A program made the position numbers and the translations under genes. The notes beneath the pieces were generated by a model. The model was not told where the DNA came from. It ran no database searches and saw only the letters and a program-made list of their open reading frames with translations. Below, in pieces: positions 33,080 to 47,600 of a stretch of 64,000 nucleotides of DNA. This DNA is from Ricordea florida (Eukaryota; Cnidaria; Anthozoa; Corallimorpharia; Ricordeidae): assembly GCA_949710005.1 (NCBI GenBank), contig OX453279.1, positions 14,717,756 to 14,781,755 of the forward strand, in the 5' to 3' direction. Within the stretch, counting starts at the first letter, position 1. Each line of letters begins with the position of its first letter.

Positions 33080-34510
33080 GCTACCACAGGTAGCCCACAC
33101 AAAAACTAGTATTGGGATAGTTGTTTCAAATGGTGCTACTTTTGTGATTTGAAATTTTTCCAATGATTATGAATGATTAATTTGATGGATCTCATGATTA
33201 GAACAATTGAAATGGATTGAGAGCCGCAGGTTTTTTTGTTGTTAATCACGGATGACTTGTGATTACGAAAACGAACTTTGAATTCTGTACAAGTAGGACC
33301 AGTTTATTGTTTTATGCACAAATTGCAAGAGGCCAAGTAGATCACATTTTTAGAAGTGCGGAACAATTGTGAAGTGAACTGGCAAAGGAGATAGTACAAA
33401 TATGAATAAATAGTAATAAATTAACAAATTTACATCTGTATACAATATTTTTTACATCAATGAGTTACATCTAAGGAGTCTTACATCAAGTTCACAAAAG
33501 GAAGAAACGGAATATATTATGTTTGGCTGTCAAGGAGGTAGCACTTTCATTGTTTAACACATGGGCTCCTGTGTTTAATAAATAAAGGAAAAGGTGTTCT
33601 AGATTCTAAAAGCTGTTGGTGTAAATCTTGAAACGGCGAGGAGTAATGGGCTCCTGTGAAAGCGCATTATTGGTTGTGAACACTGGTCTGTATAAGTTCT
33701 CTTTTGAGGCAAGTCTAGTATTTTGGCTATGAATTCTGATCAGTTACAGCTTGGGCGCGGCTGTGTTTCCCATTAATCTTGGCTTGACAAAAGTCCAGTC
33801 CGGACGTCTTGGACGGGTGTATCAGTTTTGCTGTCGGGCAAGTAAATTTCCCTGATAACTGACCCGGTAGACAAGTCAGGCAGGTCAAGATGCCTTGCGG
33901 TGGTATCCTAGCCTTCCTTAGAGCGAAAGAGCCAGCAAAACGAACTACTGACTTATAGCAAAAGGAGTTGTTTTCTAGCTAGTGAACTTTGATTCGTTAC
34001 GAAACGACCAGACACTTAAATTACTTGCCCGAAAGGCAAAGGTAGAGTCAAGTCTCGGTTGTTGAGCCCAGAACTCGAGCTATTCCTGTCATGAAGACTC
34101 CTTTTGTCGAGTTGAATTAATATCAATGAGAAGAAACGATCAAAAAGAAAAAAGAAAAATTTGGCCGACTAATTACCCAAATCAGTGGAATATCGTCTTC
34201 AAATCGTCGTTATGCGCAGTCGCATTATGGAACCCAGATGCAGCTCCATTGGTTGTTGTTTGAGTAATAATTTATGCAAATTAACCCTTCCCGAAATTTA
34301 TTTTTGTTTTCTCATATTCCCAAATCTGGTTGATGTGTTGGTAGTCGTGTACCTTTGCGTGAAAGAATCACACCTTACTATTTATAATGACCTCAATAAT
34401 CGAGATTGTTTGATTGGGGAAGTATTTTCCTACCGCTGAAGCAACAGCAAGCAACATTCGAAGAATCAATGTGAATATGTAATGAATGAGAGATAATTCA
34501 TGAATCAGCC
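33080..34510. other. PPCS upstream region, no gene seen
   Basis: No coding family recognised. The last few hundred bases must hold the PPCS promoter, but no TATA or CCAAT arrangement stands out. Confidence 0.3.
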
Positions 34511-37500
34511 ATGGTGGATTGGATTGAATATTTCGCTAGTCAAACTCCACCTGAATCCCTAAAACAAACTAAGTCTGCCGTCACTGATTTTACATCGAAG
34601 CACAGAGCAGCTGGAAGAAATCTCGTGTTCTTGACGGTAGGTGTATTAAAGTAAAAGTCTATCTCGTATCGTAATTTCATTATTATTTCCATGCATGGAG
34701 AACTTTCTCTGCTATCACGATTTAAACACATGCAGTATACATTATGATGCATGAATTTTCTGAACAGATATTAAGTTTGGTCTTTGTGGTGGTCATGTTC
34801 CGTATGTAGATTTGTTAGATAAAAACTGATGGTCCAGTCATTTTTCGAAACTGTCACTTGTTTACTAATCACGAAATACAGCATACGCCTGGCACCGTGT
34901 ATCTTGCCTTTAAGTTCACGAAGTAAATAAACTGGCTAATTATGTGACAGAGGAGGCATACATGTAATTCAAGTTAGACTGTCACAGTGCGTCAGAAATG
35001 CCAACCGTCTGCTTTGAAATTCAGTAAGTTATAGGAAGATCCTTGAAGATGGAATCAAAGTTGGAAGTCTGTACGTGTGTGTCTCGCATTGAAACTTCGA
35101 ATTCATCGATCTGCACAAACACAAATGAGGAATCGTTGCGGTGTTCCAAAGCTATTGTTCATTTCTAAGCAGAAATCAGGAAATTCGAATTTGCATGATA
35201 TTCAAACTTAAAATTTCAGATGTTTAGATACATAGTTCTATAAAAGTAATAATTAACTAAGTAAGTTTACATGATGGTTACAATAAACTGCATTTACGGT
35301 ATTTGGGGTGGAAGTCACTGGTTGGGGAGAGCTAGCCGTGGTGATTCATACATGCATATTTAGACGCGTTATAAATATGTATACCAGGTGCAAAACCCAG
35401 AAATGATCCATTCGTATCTTGTGATAACTCTGCAAACAGTAAAATACTCTAAAGGAGATAAAAACACTTGGCAATTGTTAAATGTTAAAGAATTAACTAA
35501 TTAACAAATTGACGTCCGTTTTTTATGCGTCTGTCCTCTTATTGATGATAAATTGCGTCATAACATTGTCAAAGTGTTGTAGATCCACGAGCCGATAGGC
35601 GAGTGGATCTACAACAAACTTTGACAATGTTATGACGCAATTTATCATCAATAAGAGGACAGACGCATAAAAAACGGACGTCAATTTGTTTTTTACAATA
35701 ACAAAACGCGAAAAAGGGTGAATGAAGACTTAAATGAAAAGAAAACGCAAGTAAACAGCAAGTAAACTCGAAAAATGCTGAATTTTATTTAAATTGACGC
35801 AATCAGGGCGCAACTATTCTCAATAACTTTTCTCGCCTTCTCATTGGCCTGTGACAACACGTAATACAATTTGATTGGGTAAAAATCTGACTGTTTGACA
35901 GCTCACTTATCACGCGAAAAAACCTTGCATAAATTAAAATTTTATGTGTCTGTACTCTTATTGATGATAAAAATTAGCCAATCACCGCGCGAGAATTCGC
36001 TCAGTTATTGTAAAATATTGATTTGATTTACAGTAATTGTTGCAGCATTTTTTTATTCAAAACCTGATTTGTCAAAAGAAGTTGCAAGTAGGATTTTAGG
36101 GTAAAAAATTGGAAAGAGGTCCATTACTTTTTTGTTTTCTGCTATTTGATTGGTTAGAGAGACCATGCTTGACATTTGATCAATACTTTTGCTGAAACAT
36201 TTTTTTCCCTTTCTAAATTGCTGAAATAAGATGTGATGCAAAGCCAAAGTAGTATAATTTAATGCTGGATAGGAAAGCTACTATCTTATGGCAGTTTTAA
36301 GGGATGCTGATAAAATGTTGATAAAATATGTTTTGTGCTTCAATTCACTAATGCTACTTTGTTTTGACCTTTATTGCAGTCTGGTGGTACTCGTGTACCT
36401 CTGGAGAGCAATGCTGTTCGGTTCATTGATAATTTCAGCCTCGGCACAAGAGGAGCGGCATCTGCTGAGTATCTTTAAAGCAATGATTGACTATTATAAT
36501 TGTAGAAAGTGAAAGAATGAGTGATATTGCATTAACGCATTCTTAAACCTCTTGCTGGCTGGCTTGTTCAGCAGAGAACAATTTACATAATATTAAATTA
36601 GATTTTTTTATGCTTTAAAGGCCTAAGCTCTGGTAACGTGACCCTTTAACTTACTGATACAAAGTACAGTGTATGGAGGGAGACATGGGAATTTGTGGTG
36701 TTGTGGTGTCGCTAATTTTTTGTGTGCTGTGTTGTGGTGAATAAAATCCCATTTTGTGGTGTTGCGATGGTCTCAAACTGTATGATGTGCAGTATTTTTT
36801 ATTTTAAAGCTGCATTGTTTGGTGAAAAAATGCCATTGTGGTGTTGTGGTTTACTGTTTGAGACATTTGACAGACTTACCCGTACCATTGTCAAAACCTA
36901 TTTATATTCGTCAAACCATCGTTTGTAACTTTTGGGAACAAAGGCAATATCAAATCTGTATCATGGACATCAAGCAGGGAATGCCAGGTCATTTCCGTTT
37001 TCATTTGTAAGTAACTTGACCAATGCCATGCGGCCTAGCTGTCAGGATGTCAGCCTGCTTGTGGACCCTTGTGTTTCCTGGCATGTGGTCAAACAGCTGC
37101 AATATGGAAGAGGTCATTGAACCTGCAACTGATTGTGTAATGGATTGCATCACTTTTTTTATGAAGAGGGAAAAGGGGTAGAAAACTACCGGCATAAAAA
37201 ATACATGCTTACATCACAGGCATTGTCACTGGATTGTTGCCTAAATGCCGAGAGCAGGTCAATGCTGAGTTTATTTCATATAAATTGTTGATATCATTCC
37301 TATATGGGCATGGACAAACCCACTATTGACCTTCTTTTAGTGTACAGTAGGTTGTTAGAATACAGTTGTTGAACTAGTAAAGCATTTTTCTGTTATTATC
37401 AAGGTTGCAGGGTCAAATTCCATGCCAGCGTTCAACATTTAAGTCTTCAGTTAAGTGAAATTAAATGGGGCTCAAGACTTAATTGCTGTTTTTATCATCG

Positions 37501-38613
37501 GTTAACCTTGATATTATTAACTCACTTAAATACTGATCAAATTGGCCGTGCATGTAAAGCTGGTCATACATGTATCTTGCAGTTTTCACTGATGGTTTGA
37601 AATCTAACAGCCTCAGCCATTGTGTTTAAAGTGGTTCCACCTTTCACTGTTGCATTCTGGCATACAGAGCAGAAGATTTTGCAGTGAAATAAAGTTTACA
37701 AGTAACTTTTTATTCCCTCAAGATTCTTTAACTTTGAAATCCCAAGATACTTTCTTGAGTTGGGTTATGCTGTAATATTTATGCACAGAGAGGGTTCTTT
37801 GCAGCCATTTTCTCGTCATATTGCTCCTGAGTCTTTCTTGGATTTTTTGCAGCCCCATGATACTCCAGAAGGATCTACTCAAATTGAAGGTACTCAAAAT
37901 ATCAGCATAATTATTTCTGCAATAAGTTGATAAACTGGTATCAGATTTATTTAGGGCGTATGATGATTTGATGATTGGAGAAAAGGCAAGAATAATCCTC
38001 AGTCATAAATTGAAATTGAAGTTTGTGACTAACTGTCTGATTTTATTGAGTGTCAAAATTTCTAATGCTTTCAGTTGCTGCCTGTAAAGTGCCACTATTA
38101 AGTCAAGTGCTCAGAAGACATAGAAAGGTAACAGTATTTCTGCATGTATATGTTTTGTTTTTGTTTTGTTTCATCTGAAGAACATGGATTGTATGATTTT
38201 TTTAAGTGTTGTCAAATGTTTTGAGTTTTCATCACTACAGTAGAAGAAATCAATTTGTTTTGAAAAAATATCTGACTGAATTCAGGAGTGGAATAATTTG
38301 TCACAGGATCATAACACTAAATTGCCATGCCTGCATTTAGTGTTTAAAGTGGCGGTATATGCTACCGGTATGTTGTATGCAGCTGGAAATACAAAGAGGA
38401 GTACAGTATTGTTACAATTCAAACTTACTGGAAAATTATTGATAAAACCAGAAGTACAGATTTTCCTTGACAAATTCATTATCATTTTATTATTTAACCA
38501 AAAAGGTTAAATACTGTACACTGTAGATACAGAAGAAAAGGAAAACAAAAAAGAAGATTGAGGAGAAAAGAAAGAGAGATCCACATACATGTATATTTAC
38601 TGTATGACTGAAT

Positions 38614-38650
<37 letters not shown>

Positions 38651-41600
38651 AGTATTATTATGATTACATATTTTAGTTATGCCACTCTGCTAATTTTGGC
38701 AAGAAAACAAAAACAGCAATAACAAAAAGAGCTAGAAAGGGATAAACAGTTCAATTTCATGTGAAACCTTTTTTTGTTATGTAACAATATTGCCGGTGTA
38801 TTAAGCCGGAGAAAACGACACACAATTCCAAAATGGCGGTTTAACATCAACAACTCTTTATTGACACCAAAATGAGGCTTATAACATAACAAACAAAGAA
38901 CCAGAAACGAGGCTCATAGAATATTGTCACATCCTTCCCACTTTTTTTTTTTTTTTAAAGTTCTCAGTGTCTGGTAACTAATGTTACGAAGGTAAAACAG
39001 AAATAACGATTTAAAATGATAATAATTAAGTCACGACATAGTCTTGGAATCTAACGGGTTCCTTGATAACACGTCCGGAGCGAGTGCGCACAGGTGAAGT
39101 TTGCTTGGCAGGCTTGGCAGGCTTGATTTCTAGATGGCCTTTCTGGCTGTTCACAACTGGAGTGTTTGGGTTGGGCTGGGGTCCTGGTAGTGGAACTGGT
39201 GCTGGGTCTTTGGTTGTTTCTAGCTCTGTAGGTGCAGGGGGACTCTTAACCAGGTGCTGCCTGTTGCGCTTATAGGTGGACCCATGTGACTGGATTTCAT
39301 AGGACCTCTGGTCCAATCGCCTTACCACTTTACCCTTGTTCCAATCATGTTTGCCAAGCACGAATGGCTTCATCCTGATAGTGTCACCGACATTCAGTGC
39401 TGGAAGATCATGTGCCGATCGATTGTAATATTTCTGCTGCCTCTTTTGATTTAACTGGAGTTGTTTCATCTCGTAGTGATCGAGTGGGTTTCTGGGTTTC
39501 AGGAGCGATCTTGTGGAGGGTAGTAAGCTTCTTGTCCTTCTTCCTAGAAGACGCTGTGCTGGGCTACTGGCGACACCTTGAGTTGGCGTGTTACGGATGT
39601 TGAGTAGAACCAGGTACTGGTCTTCTCCTGACTTCGATGTCTTGCACAACATTGCTTTGGCAGTTTTCACAGCCGATTCAGCCTTTCCGTTCGCTTTACT
39701 GTGGTGTGGTGATGTAGTGGTGTGCTCAATGCCCCATTGCTTTGTGAAGGACTTGAATTCAGCAGATGTGAATTGGGGACCATTATCTGTGACCAGCTGC
39801 TTGGAGATACCATAACGGGCCATGTGAGACTTCAGCTTTTTTATCACAGTTGACGACTTGGTGTCAGTGAGTCGGTCTAACTCCCAGAAGTTGGACTTGT
39901 AGCAGACGGTGACGAGGTATTCTTTGTCATGATAAGTAAAAAGGTCTGCGCCAATCTTCTCCCATGCTCCTTCCGGGATTTCATGAGACATGAGTGTTTC
40001 TTTGCATGGAGTTAGTTCATTCTCTCGGCATGTCTCGCAGGTGCGCAGCCATGCTTTTAATTCCTTGTTCATGCCTGGCCAGTAAACGTGTTCCCTCGCA
40101 TGACGTAGGCAGGCTTCAATTCCCTGATGTCCGCTGTGGATATCTTTCTTGACTGCTGCTCGCATTCCTTTAGGAATCACAAGTCGTTTGCCACGGAATA
40201 TCAGGCCATCGGTTACTGCAAGTTCATCCCTGACACTGAAGTAAGGGGTAACAAGAGGTGGTAGAGATGACTCGTCTACAGGCCAACCTTCTTGTATTAC
40301 ATATTTCAGCTGTTGGAGGGAGATATCTTCATTGGTGTGTCTGCGTATCTCGTCAACCTTCTCTTCAGGCATGATCAGGTAGGAAAGGGCATTGATGGTC
40401 TCAAATTCATCTTGTCCACAGTCAGGGGTTCTTGGTGGGTGAGCTCGGTTAAGCATGTCAGCTAGATACATCTCTTTGCCCTTTCGGTATCTAACTAAGG
40501 TGATTCCTTTATCTACACAGCACTTGAGGAAAGTGTTCACATGTGCATCATGTTCTTCATCTATTCGACCCCAAATGATTACATCATCTGCGATGCAGCG
40601 GGCTCCCTCGAGGCCTTCAAGAGCTTGATGTAGCCTCTTTTGAAAGATTTCACTACTGACCTTTAAACCAAAAGGGAGACGAAGCCATCGGAATAGCCCA
40701 AATGGTGTAGCAAACGTGGTCAACAGACTTGAAGCATGATCGAGCTCACAGTGGAGGTAGCCAGACTTGAGATCACAGACAGAGAATACTTTTGCAGTGG
40801 TAAGCTCTGGAAGTACATCCTCTAGAGTGGGAAGTTTGTAGTGTTCACGCTTCAGTGCCTCATTCAGGGGTCTTGGGTCTATGCAGATACGAATCCCAGA
40901 CTTCTTTTCGGCAACAGACATTTGGCTGACCCAGTCAGTAGGTTCATCCACAGGCACAATGATTCCAGCATTCACTAAACGCTGTAGGTCATCTCTGGCA
41001 GCTTTAAACGCATCAGGAAACTGACTGAAGTACTTATGGCTATCCTGGGTGACAACATTGACTGCTTTAAACTTGTCATAGTGAACACTTATGAGATTCA
41101 TTTTCTGTGCAGCAACACTGCTGAGGAGAGGTGTGTTGTCATTGTCAACAATGACAAAGTCCACTTTGTATTCCTTCTTAGTGGTGGGGTTCTTAACCTT
41201 AACTTTACACTTGCCCAGGGCAGACAGAGATGTTTTGTTCCACATCTGGAGACGAACTCGCTCCGGACGAATAGGCAGTTCACCCAAGTAGCGCTTTGGA
41301 AGGAGACAAACCGTAGCCCCACAGTCCACTTGCATTTTGACAGGCATTTTGTTGATTAAACATCTCGCAGAATAGGCTCATAGAATATTGTCACATGTTA
41401 GATTTGATTTTAAGGTATACAGCCTTTTAATGTTATGCCATTCAGAAGTGATTGTTAAAAAGTTGTTATGTTCAGCAATATTCCTTTTTATTCTTGGCTT
41501 TGTTCCATTTTTTTTCCTTCCATCCTATACGAAGTTGAAATAAAAGCTTTGAAATTTCTTTTAGATGACAATGAGGGAATGCAGTATTCACATCCGATGC

Positions 41601-44600
41601 ACTAGCTTGGGGGCAGTTAGGATTTGATAACAGTAATTTTGCTTATAGGTGCCACTCTTTTCTGTTGCCACTTGCTCCACGAATTACTGATTCTCTCCTT
41701 TTTCTCTTTTTGAGCAGGAAGACTTCCTCTTCCCATTTTTTTACCATTGGTTGTTATGGCCCATTTTGTAATGGATATGCAGTTTCAGTCATCACATCAT
41801 TGTTAAAGATTTTTATCTGCTAGTCAGCCATATTTTGCCTTGAAAAAGAAGACAGCTCATTTTCAATTTGAAAGTTTCACATTTGAACGTAATGTTATTG
41901 TAATGCCCAGGTGTTCAATTTCTGAGCCCTTGTTATGAACAGGCTTAATGAAAGAGATACATACTGTTTTAATTTTACAAACAACTATAAGACATTATGA
42001 GAATAATCTCAACTAAGTAGAATGTCAGCATGTATTACTGTATACCGTCTACATTGTATCTGTGTGCACCGCCGACCGGTTGGCTCAGTTGGTGGAGCAC
42101 TGGACTCCCTTACGGGAGGTCGTGGGTTCAAATGTTGGCCAAACCAACATTCAGGGTCTTTAAATAACTGAGGAGAAAGTGCTGTCTTTATAATGTCATC
42201 TGCAAATGGTTAGACTTTCTAGTCTTTTCAGATAAAGATGATAGACTGTAGGTTCTGCCTCACAACACCTGTTCCTAATAATCTGTGGGACATAAAACAA
42301 CCCATGGCTTTGGTCAAAGGGAGAAAAACATGTTCCCAGTTTCATGGTACATACACATACACTGTACATACATTACTTTATTTACCCTTGGATTTTAAAG
42401 TACAGTATCTCCGAGCATTTCACCAGCGAATGAGAGATAGACCATAACAACGGGAACAACGTCCACTGCTCTTTTTTCGAACAGTGTGTGGGTTCTTTTA
42501 CATCCCACAGAATCAATTATAAAGAGTTGTGAGATAATAATTTATGCTATTTATTGACAAAAGAAGAAGAAAATTACGAAAACATCATACGAAAACATTA
42601 CAGTTTATAAATAAATAAATAAGCGTCTAACAAATTGCTGATTACTACACTAATTACACTTTAAATAAGAGAAATAAATTATATCACATTGAAAATAAAA
42701 AATAACATGCATCAGTAGACAAAAAGAAACAGACAAAATAGGAGTATTTAAACTTAACTAGTTAAAAAAAGGTACAACTTTCTCCCACTTTGACAAGTGT
42801 ATTATTAGTTTATCTCTTTAGTGGCTATTATGTTTTCAGTCTCCATAATACGCTGCCCACGCAGCTGAAACATTGAAAACATTGGTGAGAGCTTCTTTTG
42901 TATACAATAAAATATCGTTTGTTTCCCTAAGATCAGGAGGTGGTTAACTAACTTACAATCGTCCCTATTTCCTGTTATTCCGAGCATTATTTCTTGGTCA
43001 GTTGGTTGATTAAGAGCAATGCCTAGGGATCGAATTAACCCAAGTGGTTAAAGCTTCCCAGAATTAATTTACATATTCACAATCCACGAAAGGGTGCTCA
43101 ACGGGGCCTATGGTTTATCGTCCTTATCTGAGAAGACTAGAAAGTCTAATCATTTACAGATGTCATTTAATACAAAGGCAGCACTTTCTCCTCAATTATT
43201 TTTGACCTGTGCCGTCATTGGTCTGGACGGGCGGGGTGAGATCATTTGTGGACTGAGGCAGCTGCCAGAGGCGCCTTCTTTTTGCTGATGTCTAATTTCA
43301 CCCTCTGGTTCCTCCGCAATTCAGCTACAAGCTGCAAGTGAGGAATAGTGGCACCCATTCATTTCGATTCATAATCCTCAAATTTGGAACTGCCAATTCT
43401 TACGATTGGCGAATAAACACTCAAATCTGGGTGCTTGGGTTGATCAGCAGTATTTCAAATTCATAGTCGTGGCATACCGTGATTACAAGGTTGTGGATTA
43501 ACTGAACCTTTCAGTTTTATTTCTCTGTGTGCTGTTTTGTTTAGAGTGTCAGTACATGAATGAGTTTCATCAATCTATAGAATTACAGAATTTCCAAACC
43601 ATGTACTGGTACTCTGTGAAACAGTGCAACTAGTCATAATGGCGGGATATATGAAATAATGAGGTTATCATCATTAGAAGTAAAGGATCTATTTGAAATG
43701 TGTTGTGTTAATACAAATATAACTGAAAACTGATTTGATTGAAAGTCATCCCTTTTTTTTTTTTACTACATCCATACCTTTTGCATTACAAAGGATTTTT
43801 AACATCACCCAAAATGTGAAATGTTAGTGATCAGATCTATAAATCAAATAAAGATAATATTATTGTTGGGATTGGTTGTGTGGCTATCATATGCCAAACT
43901 GTTACTGGAAAAGTATCAAGTTATTTATTTATTAACAAGGTTTTCTAGTTTGTACTAAATTGTTAAAAAAGCCCTCCAAAAAAGGTTTGTCAAAATGGTT
44001 TGTTTTCTGTAATTTCAAATTATCGAGCTGCTGAAAGTTGATGATACAATGGATACCACAAAACCCACATTTTTATCTTAATTAAAAGTAGTGTTCTACA
44101 GTATTTCTCTTTAATTTTTCCAAGTGGTTTAAACAAGGTTTTGAATGGTTTGTAAGAGTTTATTTACTAGCAATGGGAAGAAAGAAAGCCAACAGTATAC
44201 TGCTGGTAGCCAGCTCCAATTGCAATGCCACTAATGCCAAATTTGCAACTGTTTTGGCACTTTCATCCCTTCTACGTCATCACTGGTCAATGTGTATCTG
44301 TTCATAGCTGTTTTGCTCCCTGTTGTTTAAGAGTGGCTTTGTGACATTCTTCAAGTTATATCATGTTAATGTTATTCTATTTTCGTTGAAGTATAGTGAA
44401 TTCTTGTCGTTTTATTCACAGGTCAAGAAAGCTGGCACACTTCTCATGGTTGAGTTCAGCACACTCTCCGATTTCTTGTTCCTTCTGAGGGGTGTGGCTG
44501 AGGCCCTCGCACCTTTTGGGTCCAGTGTCATGTTGTACTTAGCAGCTGCAGTGTCTGACTTCTACATTCCCAAAGAAAATATGGTGAGATAAATTTGTGT

Positions 44601-47600
44601 TCGGGGTTGGTGTAAAAGAGGGAAAGAGAATTACAGCTCAAACCCATGCCTCATAAACATGTAAAAGTGGATGTGAAATGCTGATTGGCTGATTTGACCA
44701 TGTGGTGGCTTGGCTTCACCTTGCAATTTTTTATGGCCTTTTAAAACTGTCCTCCACCATCACTTGAACACAAAAAATTCAGAAGAATTTGTTTGCGTCC
44801 TTAATAATCCATGACGCTAACAGCCTATCAAAACATCGATGAAACGCCACGTGAATGAGCTATTATACCTGGCGATCTATGATCATTTTGAAAACCTCGA
44901 TGGCGGCTTTGATCTGAGTCCCAGGGGAGTGCGGGACTGAATGTGCAAACAATGCAGAGGTTCGAATCCCGTTCAGGCCTGAGTCTTTTTGGCTCAATAT
45001 CAGTTTCTGGGCAACTGTGCACCTACCCCTCCCCTAATCCAACAAGTTATAATGAGTTAAAAAGTTAGCGTTAATGTTGGTTTAGGGGAGGGGTAGGTGC
45101 ACAGTTGCCCAGAAACTGATATTGATCCTTCTTTTTTCAGGCTTTAATTTCACAGCTGCTTAAGTTGTCTTCATAACTGCGATGATCAATTAATGTCATT
45201 ACATATTAATCCGCAGTTCAAATATATGGTCTTTCATATGTTCATTTGCATCATTCTTCTTCATCTACGGGTATATTACGAACTCACAATATGACCAGCT
45301 CCCAGTTGGGTTGATAGCTCAGTTGGTAGAGAACCGCTCCGGTATCGCAGAGGTCATGGGTTCGAATCCCGTTCAGGCCTGAGTTTTTTTTTTCAGCCTT
45401 TAATTTCACATTCAAACGTTATTATTGTGTCCTAATATCAGGTATGAAAATTTCGTTTCAGTAGCACTTTAAGTTGTGTACATAACTTGCGATGATCAAT
45501 TAAGGTCATTACATATTAATCCGCAGTTCAAATATATGGTGTTTCATATATTCATTTGCATCAATGTCAATCGCTTCTTCTCAAATAAAACGATCTTGAT
45601 ATAAAGGTCACAGCACTATAGATCTTTGTAAAAAGATCACGGTAATCATATTGTAAAATTATTCCAAAGAGACCATATAAAAAAAACAACTTCTAAACGA
45701 AGAAGATTATATTTCCTTTCGGGCCAAAAATTTTATTAGGCATTGTTTCTAAGTATAATAGTGCAGTTATTAAAAGCATAACTGTACAATACTTGCTGAT
45801 TTGATTTTGTTCCAGTGACATTTGGCATGGGTATGCTTCTTAAAATTTCATCAGTAACTTCAAACTGCAAATCGCGCATCTCAAAACGTCTTTGGTCTTA
45901 ACATTACTCTCCTCACAATTGGTAAGATTTCTTCACAGGTCCCTACTTCATTATGCATGCTGTAGTTGAATTGTCTTGGGAAGTGCGCGTGCAAACATTT
46001 CTAAGAACGAAACCACTTATGTCCAGGATCGATCTTGTTAGCTAAAATTTGCTAGCAAATTTTTTTCGCAATTGTCGCAAAAGAAATAATTGAGAAAAAA
46101 TTATGTCAGAAAATCACTAACAAAAATCGCAAGAATAACAAATCTAACAAGAATCAAGACTTAGAAAAAAAATAAGTTAATTTGCGATATTTGCGATAAT
46201 TGTAATGGGCGTTTTCAGCTCGCAAGAAAAAATCTTGTTACTTTTGCCATTTTTGCAATAATTGCGGACATTTCGGGACCCTTCTTGATTTCTCCCCTTA
46301 CTAAGTGTAGAATTTTGTTAAATTTGTTGGTTTTGCGATTTTTTCGATATTTGTCATGGTTGTTTTTAGCTAGCAAGAAAAATCCTTGTTATATTTGCGA
46401 TTTTTGCGATATTTGCGGACATTTCGGGGCCCTTCTTGGTTTCTTCTTTTTCTGAGTCTGGAATTTTGTTACATTTGTTATTTTTGCGATATTTGCGATA
46501 TTTGTCACGGGTGTTCTTAGCTAGCAAGAAAAATCCTTGTTATATTTGCGATTTTTGCGATATTTGCGGACATTTCGGGGCCCTTCTTGGCTTCTTTTTT
46601 TTCTAAGTCTGGAATCTTGTTAGATTTGTTATTCTTGCGATTTTTGCGATATTTGTTAGTAATTTTCTGACATAATTTTTTCTCAATTGTTTCTTTTGCG
46701 ACAATTGCGAAAAACATTTTGCTGACAAGATCGATCCTGGACATGTACGAAACCGTATGGCTACAGCATGCGGCATAATGAAGTAGGGACCTGTGAGGAA
46801 ATCTAACCTCACAATTTTGCTCGATGACTGGTGGGCCTAAAATCTTATTGACATGTCTTTCTTGCTCAGCACTATTCCTTTCATAACCAAAGAGCGCATT
46901 GGAGCGATGACCTGTTCGCTTAACTTATCACGTGCATGCACTTGACTGTTGAAACAACCTAGCTTCGCAAGTTACCCTTAAGCAGTGCGACGTTTTCCTC
47001 TTAAGACCAGCTTGACCGCACAACATATCTGGCAAAATCTTAGTCATAGTATTAATACCCACAGGTGACTTTTGATAGCCAAATACTGCTACATTTGGAT
47101 TTGGTTTAAAATAAAATGATTCTGCATGTTCCGCTAACCATTTGATGTGCTCTAGATATGTACCATAACAATTAACGAGGCATGGAAAATGTTGTACGTT
47201 CAATTCATCACAGCACACATGTTTTACAACGCGTGGTGCACGCTGTAGATCTTTCATACCCCCATGAAAAGTTTTACATGCAGTCTCATCAAAAATTACG
47301 ATATTCGACTCTACACGAAAATTATTGAATCTTAAAGCGCGATGCTCCTTTGCAATATTTTGACCAAGCTATCTGACAACCGAGCAGATTCTTTTCCCAG
47401 AGGATCTTTCCTTCTTCTTCTTCTGTAATCGCTTCTTTCTCTTCTTTCTTTGTTTTATTGGCCATGCCATCGACACAACACTCCCTCAATTCTGTATCCA
47501 ACGCTCGTCGAAACGTACTCAATCTAAAATGTAACACAAATATTATTTTAGTAACAAATACCCTACACTACCCTCACCTTGCTTCATCCTTGCTTAAAAT

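Larger units (their letters stand above)
38780..41395 (-). mobile_element. Internally deleted Ty3/gypsy element with target duplication
   Basis: The 2616-bp insertion is bounded by TGTTA at 38775-38779 and 41396-41400. Its 3' LTR is complete (38780-38931) and is preceded, on its own strand, by an A-run and GTGGGAAGGA polypurine tract that abuts the LTR start TGTGACAATATT. The 5' LTR is reduced to its first 22 bp (41374-41395); the rest of that LTR, the primer site and gag are absent. One long pol ORF fills the body. Both outer ends and the target duplication are intact, so the losses are internal. It lies in PPCS intron 4, opposite to the gene. Confidence 0.9.

Noticed and set aside
45308-45381. 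tRNA gene
   Set aside because: A and B boxes are present, but there is no matching acceptor stem and the sequence continues into a SINE body shared with a neighbouring copy.
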